DNA from: Hygrophila difformis
Taxonomy: Eukaryota > Streptophyta > Magnoliopsida > Lamiales > Acanthaceae
Direction of reading: 5' to 3'
Length of the DNA stretch: 64,000 bases
Assembly: GCA_030278955.1 (NCBI GenBank)
Contig: JAOANR010000001.1
Span: 6,622,874-6,686,873 of the forward strand
The position numbers were made by a program, and so were the translations under genes. The notes beneath the pieces were generated by a model that searched no databases, was not told the origin of the DNA, and worked only from the letters and a program-made list of their open reading frames with translations. Positions 50,770 to 61,400 of this stretch are shown here, piece by piece. Position 1 is the first letter of the stretch. Each line of letters starts with the position of its first letter.

Positions 50770-53534
50770 TCATAAATATTGCGAACGGGACAGTTCGATC
50801 CTACTATTGCGGCGACAATTATTTGTCTCATTCCGAAGGTCGAAGTTCCGCGAGAGATTCGACAATTTAGGCCTATAAGCCTATGTAATGCGAGCTACAA
50901 GGTGATAACCAAAGTCATTGTAAATAGACTTCGTCCGGTGCTTCAAAATTTCATTGGGCCTTATCAGTCGGCCTTTCTTCCGGGACGAGGTACTACAGGA
51001 AACGCTGTCATCTTGCAAGAGGTTGTTAACACTTTCCATATCCGTCATCGTCGGCGTAAGGAATTTCTTTTAAAAGTGGATCTTGAGAAGGCCTATGACA
51101 ACGTCTGTTGGGATTTCTTGGAGAATTGTCTACATGAAATGGGGGTGCCAGTGGCCTTGAGCAGACTGATTATGTTTTGTGTTCGCTCTCCTGTGTACTC
51201 GATTCTTTGGAATGGGGCGGCGCTCCCGGCCATTACTCCGGCAAAAGGACTTCGCCAGGGCGATCCCCTGTCGCCATATCTCTTTATTATAATTATGGAG
51301 AAGCTTTCTCAAACCATATTGACTAAGGTGAATGAGGGAAGGTGGCGGCCCGTTGTCTTAAGTCGTGGATCTCCTCCTATATCTCATCTCATGTTCGCGG
51401 ACGACCTTCTCCTATTTTCCGAAGCATCTCTTGACAGCGCCAACTGCATGGACGACGTCTTAAGTAATTTTGCTGTGACCTCGGGACTGCGTATTAATCC
51501 TCGGAAATCACAGGCTTTGGCGTCATTTTCTGTTCCGGCTAGTACCTGTCAAAGTATTTCCAATATACTGAATGTGGAATTCTCTAGTGATCTAGGGAAG
51601 TATCTTGGTTTTCCTATGTTTTATGGTGCGGCTCGTAGCCATCATTTTCATTTTGTGTATGAGGGTTTACAAGCTCGGCTGGGAACGTGGAAGCGTGCCT
51701 TGTTGAATAAAGCGGGAAGAGTGACATTGGCTCGGTGTGTGTTATCCTCTATCCCGAACTATGTGATGCAGCTGGCTTGGCTTCCATCGGAGCTGTGTGG
51801 TAAAATAGATGCTTTAATCCGTTCCTTCATTTGGAAGGATGCTGCTGGTAGAGGTCTTCATCTTGTAGGGTGGTCTAAGACGGCATTGCCTAAGTACATG
51901 GGTGGCTTGGGGATTCGGACGAGTAGAGATATGAATGTGGCCCTATTAGGGAAGAGTTATATCGACTTTATGGAATCTGCACCTAAACCCTGGGTGGAAA
52001 TTTTCTCATCTAAGTATGGGACGCCTACACCTCTCATTCCCCAGCGCCCAGTTGCCTCGGCCTTCTACCGCGCCTTGGTAAAGGTCGGGCGGGTTCTTGT
52101 ATCAAGTTTACGTGTGCGGCTAGGGAAGGGGGACTGTAATTTTTGGCACACGGCATGGCTTAAAGAAGGTGCCATTGCGCATCGAATTCCATACGTGCAT
52201 GTGTCTGATGCGAACTTGCGCGTGAAAGATGTTTTTGAGAATCATCGATGGAACTGGGAAATGTTGAATACACCTCTTCCGGATTCGATTATATCAGAAT
52301 TGAGAGCTTTTGGTCCATTCATCCAGCATGAGGCCATTCCTGATTCGGTGAAATGGATGGGAGCTGTTGACGGGAGGTATAAGGTCAAGGAGGGGTATAC
52401 ATGGTTGATTACTCAGAGGGGAATGGTGCGGGACAGGAATCGATCCTGGGTATGGCGTATCCATGCTCCGGAGAAGGTTCGGTTCCTCCTATGGTTGATC
52501 GTGAATAATTCCCTCCCAACAAATGAAATCCGCTCCAGACGAGGGGTTGCTGAGTCTCCCATCTGTGAAGTCTGTGGTCTTCATAATGAAACTCTCCATC
52601 ATTTATTTTTCCAGTGTGCTTGGGCTGTTGCAGTGTGGAATAGGTCGGGCTTTATTGGCTCATCGGTGTGGCATGAGGATGTTGACGACATTGCAGGGAG
52701 CTTTAAGCAGATTTGTCAGAGGTGGTCATGCCTCCAATGGGCGATCCTGTGGGAAATTTGGAGAGGTCGTAACACAGTGGTCATGAAAGGTGAGGTGGTG
52801 GATATTGAGAGAGCCGTGCAAGGCGCTCGGGTGCTTGGCAAGAGTTTCAACAGGGTTTTTGGCAAGCTGCCTAGGTCGGTTTCTCCTAGGTGGGTCTCGT
52901 GGAACCCTTTGGGTGCTCGTTGCTATATATTACATGTGGATGGCAGCTCGTTAGGGAACCCGGGACCAGCTGGCTTTGGTGGAGTCATTCGGGATGCGGA
53001 TGGTCGTTGGATTGAAGGGTTTGCTGGATCTGTGGGTATAGCATCGAACCTTGTTGCCGAGCTCCATGGCATTCTGAATGGCTTGCAACGTCTCCTATCC
53101 TTGGGGTTTGAAGAGGTCATATGTTATTCGGACTCCATGGAGGCCTTGCGGATCCTCCGGCATGGCACGAGTGATGAGCACTGGTTGCGTCCTTTGTCAC
53201 TCAAAATTGAGGAGTATAGTGCACAGATTCCTGGGATCCGTTGGTTTCACATTTTGCGAGAAGGCAATGCGGTGGCGGACATTCTTGCCAAATATGGGGC
53301 GAGGATGGAAGAGTTCTTTACGTCCTGGGCTTTTCCTCCGGACGGGGTTGCTTCGGCCTTAGCGGCGGATAGAGCGGGGGTGTGGTTCCCGCGGTTTTAA
53401 TTTGTGTTTTTTGGTTCTTGCTTGCTTCTCTCCTTACCCTCCCTTCTGTAGTTTTTGTTTTTTTTTTTTTTTTTGCCGTTCTCTCTTTTGCCGACGCTTG
53501 GCGTCATGTTCACCGAAAAAAAAAAAAAAAAAAA
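50770..53534 (+). mobile_element. 5'-truncated L1-type LINE with open ORF2 remainder and poly(A)
   Basis: The element lacks its endonuclease but keeps an uninterrupted ORF to the TAA at 53398-53400, then about 115 bases of 3' UTR and an 18-base poly(A) (53517-53534). The missing 5' end is typical of incomplete target-primed reverse transcription. The open frame suggests a fairly recent insertion. A T-rich run at 53458-53474 lies in the 3' UTR. Target duplications were not found by eye. Confidence 0.9.
50779..53400 (+). CDS. LINE reverse transcriptase-RNase H polyprotein (N-terminally truncated)
   Basis: 873 codons are open. The first in-frame codon is a TTG after a stop, so no genuine start exists. 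Reverse transcriptase covers about residues 10-290: IRQFRPISLCNASYKVITKV, GPYQSAFLPGR, GLRQGDPLSPYLFI, and catalytic FADD near 205. A zinc-binding RVT segment lies at about 575-660 (KVRFLLWLIVNNSLPTNEIR, then CEVCG, H and C). An RNase H domain runs from about 717 to 850 (HVDGSSLGNPGPAGFGGVIR, then AELHG, then SDSMEAL and GNAVAD), with the D-E-D-D residues apparently present. The APE endonuclease is missing, so it cannot be autonomous. Confidence 0.92.
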   Translation: MRTGQFDPTIAATIICLIPKVEVPREIRQFRPISLCNASYKVITKVIVNRLRPVLQNFIGPYQSAFLPGRGTTGNAVILQEVVNTFHIRHRRRKEFLLKVDLEKAYDNVCWDFLENCLHEMGVPVALSRLIMFCVRSPVYSILWNGAALPAITPAKGLRQGDPLSPYLFIIIMEKLSQTILTKVNEGRWRPVVLSRGSPPISHLMFADDLLLFSEASLDSANCMDDVLSNFAVTSGLRINPRKSQALASFSVPASTCQSISNILNVEFSSDLGKYLGFPMFYGAARSHHFHFVYEGLQARLGTWKRALLNKAGRVTLARCVLSSIPNYVMQLAWLPSELCGKIDALIRSFIWKDAAGRGLHLVGWSKTALPKYMGGLGIRTSRDMNVALLGKSYIDFMESAPKPWVEIFSSKYGTPTPLIPQRPVASAFYRALVKVGRVLVSSLRVRLGKGDCNFWHTAWLKEGAIAHRIPYVHVSDANLRVKDVFENHRWNWEMLNTPLPDSIISELRAFGPFIQHEAIPDSVKWMGAVDGRYKVKEGYTWLITQRGMVRDRNRSWVWRIHAPEKVRFLLWLIVNNSLPTNEIRSRRGVAESPICEVCGLHNETLHHLFFQCAWAVAVWNRSGFIGSSVWHEDVDDIAGSFKQICQRWSCLQWAILWEIWRGRNTVVMKGEVVDIERAVQGARVLGKSFNRVFGKLPRSVSPRWVSWNPLGARCYILHVDGSSLGNPGPAGFGGVIRDADGRWIEGFAGSVGIASNLVAELHGILNGLQRLLSLGFEEVICYSDSMEALRILRHGTSDEHWLRPLSLKIEEYSAQIPGIRWFHILREGNAVADILAKYGARMEEFFTSWAFPPDGVASALAADRAGVWFPRF

Positions 53535-54091
53535 GCATATTGTTTCAGAAAGGAAAATTTGATTCTTGTTATTCCATATTAGTATTTTCTCTAATTATTT
53601 ATAGGACAAAATCTGGCTGCAGTACAATGTTTTATCGGTAAAGCCACTTTCGAATCGCCTTATTTAAAGCAACTTAAGTTGAATAATTAAACCATGCAAA
53701 CAAATGTATACAACTTGTTTTTGTGTTATTATTATTATTATTTTTTTTTTTCAAAATCATGCAAAGAGAAGAATTTGTCACTTTTACTTTATAGAGGAAA
53801 AGAAATTCTTTGGAACAATGACAGCGCCGCTCCGGCCCTTTTAGCCGCGCTAATTATTTTTTTAACATCCAAAAGGATAATCGTCTCTTAATATAGTTTA
53901 TTTATCTTATATATGTATTGGTTATTTATTAATTAACAAACAGTGAAAATTATACCACCAAACATTATTGAATTGAATATAAGTATATACTTATACCAGT
54001 AACAATATTTGATTTCAACGATATAAAATCTACTTATTCGAATAAGTTCTCCAGTTCGATTTTCTCGTAGGTACATATTTGTTCTAAAATA
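53535..54091. other. AT-rich spacer
   Basis: No gene recognised. Contains T-runs and short ATT repeats near 53728-53752. Confidence 0.4.
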
Positions 54092-54350
54092 CTCCACCCG
54101 TTTTTAAATAATTGTAACATTCATGCATTTCACGCAATCAAATATATATTTTTAACGTTCAATATCTCAAATTGTATAAAAGTAAAAATTATAAAAAATT
54201 GATAATATAAATCTAGGCGATTAGACGAATCTAACAAGACCCCACTTGAATATATTTATCTTATATAACTGTGTAAAAAAGTTGAATAAAAGTTATTCAA
54301 TGAATAGTAGCAACTGTGCAAATGTTACATTTATTTGAAGACGGAGGGAG
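54092..54350. mobile_element. Stowaway-like MITE
   Basis: CTCCACCCGTTTTT at the left, GACGGAGGGAG at the right, TA on both flanks. Contains GACGAATCTAACAAGACCCC, the family landmark. Confidence 0.82.
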
Positions 54351-54739
54351 TATATCAGCCTCAAATAAATAATTACAATATATTTGGGGAATTATATATA
54401 TAAAAAAAGAAAATCTATCATAAAGCCTTGCTGCATTCAAACTCATTAGAATCCTAAATTTTGGCTACAGTTTCATATTAGTCAAGTGAATTATTAGAGC
54501 TTTAAACTCCCGATATAACTTTGGGATCAAGACTTATGTAGTGGTTAAGTCTACCGACTCCCAATCTATATTCTTCACTGGCTCTTATCCATCCTTTTTA
54601 TTCCCTTTATAATTTGTATGACTTGAGCTCTCACACACCTTTATCGCATATGAGTGTTAATGTTTATAAAAAAAAACAAAACAAAAACTCCCAATATAAT
54701 TCTGCCCAAATCAAAGGGATTAATAAAAGTGAAATTACC

Positions 54740-54959
54740 TAGGGATGACAATGGGTGCGGGTCAGAACCGAGAATCGAGAAAGACCCGAGCTTAGATCGG
54801 GTCTTGGGTCTTACAAAAATGGACCCAGAACCGACCCGTTGCCATCCCTAAGGATGGCATTGGGTCCGGGTCAGACCCGGAATCGAACCGAACCCGGGCC
54901 CTGGGTCGGGTCTTGGGTCTTGGCGGAACCGACCCAGACCCGACCTATTGCCATCCCTA
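54740..54959. mobile_element. double hAT-like MITE with 8-bp target duplication
   Basis: Starts TAGGGATGACAATGGGT and ends ATTGCCATCCCTA. AAATTACC flanks it on both sides (54732-54739 and 54960-54967), the 8-bp duplication expected of hAT. Internally it consists of two head-to-tail foldback units (54740-54850 and 54851-54959), each with its own terminal repeats and GGGTC/GACCC-rich body. Confidence 0.88.
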
Positions 54960-54967
54960 AAATTACC

Positions 54968-55759
54968 ACATCAGTTTATTATAAGAACACTTTATAATTG
55001 AAAAAGTGAAATATAAGATACAAACATTTGACTGGAGTAAAAGGCGAGGAGGCGTAGCCGTCGCCGACGATGGTGACGGCGTATGGCCGGACGGCGGGCA
55101 GTTGAAGTGGCGTCGTGATCCATGTTACGCCACTGCTGCCGTGTGTTGTTGGTTGGGATATCAGACATGGGCTGTGGAATCTTTCGCATGTGCCTAATGC
55201 GCCTCCTTTGGTGGCCACAATTACCCTTTACCCTACCCCTACCCACCCCACCCCTTCCCCCTATTTGGGCCCACCTGCCCGCACTCACTCCTCAGCATCT
55301 AACTATAAACTATCCTCCCACCAATTCAATTCACTGATTTATGTGTAAGGCCGAGCGGAGTTAAAATGACCTAAATAGGTCTGTCCCAAAATAAAATGAC
55401 CCAAATAGGTTCCTATAGAATGAGCCCTAATATTAAGGTCGACCAAGAATATGCTTTGGCTTATTAGACTATATATCACGGTGATCCTTAAGAGACCAGG
55501 TCCCTCATTTTCCCAAAAAAAAAAAAAAAAAAAAAAGGGAAAGAAAATCTAGTGGTTGGCTTGGGGTGGTCGACCACCCCCTCAATTGAGATCACTTGGT
55601 CTCCTTCTTTGGGCTAATGGGATGGAGACACTTGTCTCCATTACATTGGTCTAGTAATTTTTTGTAAATTTATATAATAAAAATGATTATATCTTTTATA
55701 TAAATAAATAAATATAATTTTAAAATATCCCAAATTTTATAACTTTTTATTCTCTACAA
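54968..55759. other. spacer, no supported gene
   Basis: Open frames exist on both strands at 54992-55348 but lack domains, and the sequence is GC-skewed low complexity. A 22-base A-run lies at about 55516-55537. Confidence 0.4.
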
Positions 55760-55769
55760 ATAGAGACCA

Positions 55770-56320
55770 TAGTTATCAAAATCGCGATCCTGATCGTAGG
55801 ATCGCACGATCCTACGATCCCACCTATAAAAAACGATCCGGATCGCCATAGGATCGCAAATATGGTAGGATCGCAGTAGGATCGGTAGGATCGGAGTGGG
55901 ATCGTAGGATCGCTGAGCGATCCGATCCTACCCCTTTGGTTTTTTTTTTTTTTTTAGAGCAAAATTACTTATTATCTCTAGCTCTTTGTGATTTTGGTCA
56001 TGATGTTATTTTTGTCAATTTTGTTTAATGTATCTTTGCATATATTGAACTCAAAATTGTTGGGTTCTATGTCAGTGTTTAACTTCTATTGGATCATTAA
56101 TAAGCATACAATTAACTATCAAATTCTTGTTAAAAATTGATCTAAAATATATATTTTCAATTATACATGTCACCAGTTTAATGAGATAATTAACAAATAT
56201 TAATTTTTAAAAATATAAATAATAATTTCATAGGATCTTAGGATCCCGATTCGATCCTGCGATCCCAATCTTGCAAAGACAAAAACGATCATACTTAGGA
56301 TCCCGATCTTGATAACCTTG
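55770..56320. mobile_element. GATC-rich non-autonomous DNA transposon with 9-10 bp target duplication
   Basis: Ends TAGTTATCAAAATCGCGATCC and GATCCCGATCTTGATAACCTTG are imperfect terminal repeats sharing GTTATCAA.ATCG.GATCC. ATAGAGACCA occurs at 55760-55769 and 56321-56330. A 9-10 bp duplication points to a Mutator-like element. The left arm is packed with GGATCG / CGATCC words; the middle is AT-rich with no transposase. Confidence 0.85.
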
Positions 56321-56330
56321 ATAGAGACCA

Positions 56331-56602
56331 CTCTTGCTATATTTTTATTAAATACATAATATATCAATTTTAATATATTTAACCTATTTTAAATTTTAAA
56401 ATAATTATATATAGTGTTGTGGTTGGATGGTTGGGTGGTTATTGATAGAGTATGTAAAATTTGAGTGGTTGGGTTGGGATGAATATTGATGAGTTGGATG
56501 AGAGAGAAATTAATAAAATAATGAGATGGTTGGATGGTTGGGTGGTTGGGGTGGTCATGGATAATGGTAGTCTTAGGGTATTGCTGCCCTATTCCTATTG
56601 GG

Positions 56603-56658
<56 letters not shown>

Positions 56659-57256
56659 TATTATTACTTGTAGCATCTATTCTGTATAAAGAGAGAAAAA
56701 TTCACGGGCAATATGTCATGTGAACCCACTTATGACTTATCCTCGTTACCCTTTTAGGTTCCATTGCTTCGTGTTGTTTTGCCTTTCTATTTTTTTTTTT
56801 TTTTTGTTATTTTGTGTCTCACTGGGATATAATACAAATTTAATAATACTACTAGTACAATTGATTTTTGCAAATTTTTTGTTGGACTGGTCGCTCGTGA
56901 GACCATAACACGTATGGAGTATGGAGAGTATTGATTCTCTCATGGGTGTTCGTGTTCGTGCTCTCATATTGAACATGTAATAGAAAATTATCCCACATTA
57001 ATTAGAATCGGCAGTCGCAATTTTCACCATTCTACACATTTTCAATGAAAATAAATGGAGGGCACACAACAAAGAAAAATTCAAACTCAATTAATAAATC
57101 AATTTTAACGGTAGGAGTATTTGTAAAATTTACCCCAAGAAACTATAATAAAACTACATTATTATATCATGATCATATCAAGGATTATGGATACTCAAAT
57201 TAGTTGATTAAGATTTCAATATTCATCCACCCACCAATTTCCATCCCTTTATAACT
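56331..57256. other. AT-rich spacer with TTA microsatellite
   Basis: (TTA)n at about 56604-56657. 56410-56560 has repeated GGTTGG/GGATGG words. No gene recognised. Confidence 0.5.
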
Positions 57257-57941
57257 TCAACACGGGCAGCCATTTTTTTTTTGGTAAACACTGACACTCA
57301 CGACAAATGTGTGTCAGAGTTCGAGCCATACAATTATAGAGCTATAAATAGAACAAACAATTTGTGAGCTGAGCTCGTTTCGTTACATGTTCGTTTGTTA
57401 ACAGCTCGTTCAGTAAGTTAAACGAACCGAGCTCAAATACATAATTTGATTTGTGTGTTCGTTCGTTAAGTTTGCGAACAGTTCGAAATTCTTTTTTAAT
57501 GAAATATATATTATAAAAAATAAATATTTTATCTAGTTGTTCTTTCCATTTTTCATTTCTATTAATTTCGCATTTCTCTCATAAATTATATTACAATATA
57601 CATTACATTTTTACACTTAATTTAATTCTAAAACAAATAAATTTATTAATAAAATAAATGGTTCGTTAAATGAGCTCGATTATGCTCGTGTTCGTTCGTT
57701 ATTAGCTCGTTCGTAAGGTTACACGAACAGAGCTCAAACATGAAAATTGGCTCGTTAAGATTTTTGGCTCGGTTCGTGTTCGTTCGTTAAGCTTAACGAA
57801 CGGAGCTCAAACACTTGAAGTTCGGTTCGATTTGGCTCGTTTACAGCTCTACATACAAATTACAAAGTCCAACCACAAGGTTGGAAGTAGGAAACATAAC
57901 CATTAGGCTAAGTCTCGATTTCCAACACGGACAACCATTTT
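57257..57941 (-). mobile_element. SINE split by a hAT-like insertion
   Basis: On the minus strand the right part (57921-57852) begins with an A-box-like TAGCCTAATGGTTA. The left part (57334-57277) carries a B-box-like GGCTCGAACTC, and a poly(A) tail follows (T-run 57273-57282). The SINE is bracketed by an imperfect 20-bp duplication, TCAACACGGGCAGCCATTTT at 57257-57276 against 57922-57941 (three mismatches). The halves join at CATACAA after removal of the hAT-like insert at 57335-57851. Confidence 0.75.
57335..57851. mobile_element. hAT-like element nested in a SINE
   Basis: Ends TATAGAGCTATAAATAG and CTCGTTTACAGCTCTA are imperfect terminal repeats. CATACAAT before and CATACAAA after fit an 8-bp duplication with one mismatch. 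Both halves are rich in GAGCTCGTTCGTTA and its complement. No transposase. Confidence 0.72.
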
Positions 57942-58427
57942 CAAATATATAATGTGGCAAAAGAAAATCACAATTAGAATTAAATTGAATAATAATAATG
58001 GCCTAATAACTTAAAGCTTACGAATTAATTACATTTGAATCTTACAATAATTTGTTTAGGGTAAGTCCCTAATTCCGAACATTAATTATTTGATTAACTA
58101 AAATAATAAAGTGATAAAATTAATACTACTCCGAAATGACCACACTGCCCTTCCATGTACGGCCATTTCCACAAACCCCTTGAGCAAGGTTGCCCCTGCC
58201 AGCATTTGCCTGCCTTATTAAATCCATATAAATCCACATGAACGGGTAACCCTCCACGCTCCAAACCCTCGCTTTCTTCACCACCTTTTTTCCGCTTTCC
58301 CAAATCCCCAAATCGTATACACCAACCGTATGATACCCACGCCGCCGTTTCACCGCCGCCTGCAAATCTCCTGAGAAATTCGAGCCGGAGGAATCGCAAT
58401 TTGGGCTTAGTCCAGACTGTGTTCGCA
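57942..58427 (+). promoter_or_regulatory. upstream region and probable 5' UTR of the ALKBH10B-like gene
   Basis: AT-rich until about 58130, then GC-richer sequence just before the ATG at 58428. Minus-strand open frames here are shadows. No core promoter motif was assigned. Confidence 0.4.
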
Positions 58428-61400
58428 ATGCCACCAGCGGCCGGCGTCGTACCGCAGGGGGATCGGGTAGCAATCGTGAAGCCAATGGGGATGGTTGGAC
58501 TGTTTCAACAACCGCCTCGGATGGTACCAGCGTCGCCGTCGGATGCGTACGCCAAGGACGCTCTCATCAACTGGTTTCGCGGCGAGTTTGCCGCGGCGAA
58601 CGCGATCATTGATGCACTCTGCGATCACCTCTCGCAATTGGATAGCGGATTGGCCGGCGAGTATGAATCGGTGTTCACGGAGATCCATCGCCGAAGGTGG
58701 AATTGGGTTTCGCTCCTCCAGATGCAGAATTTCTGCTCGATTGAGTGTATCACGCGAGAGCTGGAGATAGTCGCTAATAGAAAGCGTGCGGAGAATGACG
58801 TTGCCGTGAACACGATTGAGGAGGCGTCAATCGGTGCACTTACCGAGGCGAGTCATGACAAAGAGAAACAGAAGGAGAAGATTGAGGAAAATTCGCTGGA
58901 GAATATCGACAATGACGGCGGCGGCGGCGAGGCGGTTGATGAAGACCTCACCTCTGTGAATACTGATACAGGTAACTGTTTTTAATTTTCGTTATTTATT
59001 CATTTATTATTTCTTCCTTTTCTTTTCAGCAGTAAATACATATTGGATTTTCTCGTTTGTAGTTTCCGGTTGAAGTTTTCCACCGTACAGTTTTCAACCA
59101 AACGTAATTAATTCCACAACCTTAAAATACTCTGTTTCTGGGTTTCCAACACCTTTTCTTCAATTTTAATTGATTTGAGCTTTACACTTTTTTCTTTATT
59201 GGTACCCAAATTTTAAAATTTCTTTTTTACAAAGAGCATGTTCTTATGAACCTTTTTAATTCCAGTAAATTCTTCATACCAAATTCAATTTTAGATCAAA
59301 ATTAAAAGCTTTCTTTTCATTTTGCCATATACTACTAGATTAGGTAATGCTAAAATCTGGTTTCTTCTGTGCTTTTAAACTGTGATGGGGACTTTTAACA
59401 ACAATTACTTTCATATTAGGCAGACGAATTCTAATCATAGAATTTGTAATGCCATACAGCTCCATCTTTTCTCTTCAAATTTTATATTTGTGTGCTTTAA
59501 ATGTAATTTACTTTTACTGTATTGTGCCCGTGTATAAATATTGAAAATGGACAGTCAATAAATTTGCCTGCCTGAGAAGTATGAAACAACTTTCAGCAGA
59601 TCCTGTTCATATACTGATACTCCTATAAAAGTATCATATGCAGTATATTGGTTTAAGAAATCTGTAGAACATTAGTATGTGGTCCACTCAGCAAGCACAA
59701 ATGTTACAAAAAGTTCTGATAAATAATTTGAACATAGATAAAAAGCTCAATAAAAATGAATTTTTAGGAAAATACACGTCAACTATCATAAAATTAAGTT
59801 TTTATCCTTCTTCTTTTAGCTTTTTTTTTAAAGCTACATCGTTCATTGCTTTGCAATTTATTTAAAAGGTGCAATATTCATTTTCTTATTTAGATAAAAA
59901 TCTAATTCCAATCCTCGGTTAACTCGACAATAGAGTCAAGTTTAATTTTATGAATATTTAATTTAAAATTGCAATACTAATGTGATATATAATTCAAAAT
60001 TTTCGTAAATTTTCTGTTGCATTTTTGAATTATGTATATAAAATATATATTGAGAAAGCTGTGTCAATTGATTGAAATTTTGTACCAAATTTTAATAATT
60101 TGTCATTTGCCTGCCTAATGAAAAAACTAATAAAGGAAGAATTCAACCTTTAATTTAAGTTTTAAGTAATTACCGGGCAAATGTTTTTGAACTGAATGGT
60201 TTGAAACTTTGAATGGTTTGGGGTCTGATTCAGAACCAAAATAGTCTATGAACCAGAGACTAATAAACATAGTAACATACCATTAATTGATTTATTAATA
60301 TTTTTTAAAGTTAAAAAATTGAGTTATACTGCTTGTCAGTTGTGAAATAAGAGTATTAATTTATTGTGAATTAGTAAAACATTTTTTTGCGGAACAATTA
60401 GTAAAACATTTAAACCTAAACCCTAACAAAAATTTTAAGTGATTTATTTTTTATTTTATTCATTTGTTGGTAAGGCGTTTGTAAATGGATACAAATTTTA
60501 ATTTTATTTTAAAAATTATAATGCTGGTTTTATTATTATTTTATATAAATTTTTATAGTGATTGAGTAAGTTTGATGAAGTTTATTTTATTTATTTATTT
60601 ATTTATTAAAATTAACGTAGTAATATTTATTTATGTATATACATAGTCATAGATTGTATAAAAGAAAATATTTAGTAGAAAATAACTGTGCAGATTAATT
60701 AATACACATAAAAGTGACAGGCGGTCCATTGCATGACCGAGCGTAACTATTACGCTAATTCTAAAACATTTTTCCTTCCCTTTTTCTCACGGATTTGAAA
60801 AGAAAAAAGGTCAAATGTTGAGTGAGGGGTGTGTGGCAGGTCAACAAATCTTACTTTCACAATTAGTATTATTTTTTGTACTAAATATGAAAAAGAAAAA
60901 TAAAACAAATAAATATTTCATTTTTTCTTTCTTTTCTACACAGCCAATCTAATAGGCTAGGAATGGAGAAAATCAAAAAGTAAGGAAACCAAAATAAGCT
61001 AGCACGATAGCCGCATCTATCCCGAGAAAACCACATAGCCCGCATCTTTCACTAGAAGTGGCTCCAAATAAATATTTCAATTGAGTCTTAAAAGAAAAAA
61101 ACAGTTACAGTAATAAAATAAGGAAGTGACTAATTTTCTTGACTTATTCGGGGCAGCGTGTGGTTTCAGCCCTTACTTTTGTACTACGTACGAAAAACAA
61201 GTGATTTGTGGCCTTGTCTAATGGGGTACACACCGTACACGAACCCTATGCCGGGAAATCTTCTTTGTCCCACAAAAACGAGCCAAAATTTTCTGTACTT
61301 TTGACTCCATTGAGTCAAGTCAACAATTTGTGGTCACTGTTTGGGTCTGGAGTTTTCTGTGTGAACTTATAATTACTACTGTTCATGTTATTTGGAGAGG

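Noticed and set aside
54992..55348. overlapping Arg-rich and Pro-rich ORFs on both strands
   Set aside because: Short, without introns, domains or start context; composition-driven.
56389..56676. ORF with a long poly-Asn or poly-Ile stretch
   Set aside because: Produced by the TTA microsatellite; not a gene.
58094..58485. minus-strand ORFs overlapping the ALKBH10B start
   Set aside because: Antisense shadows of a GC-rich first exon and 5' UTR.
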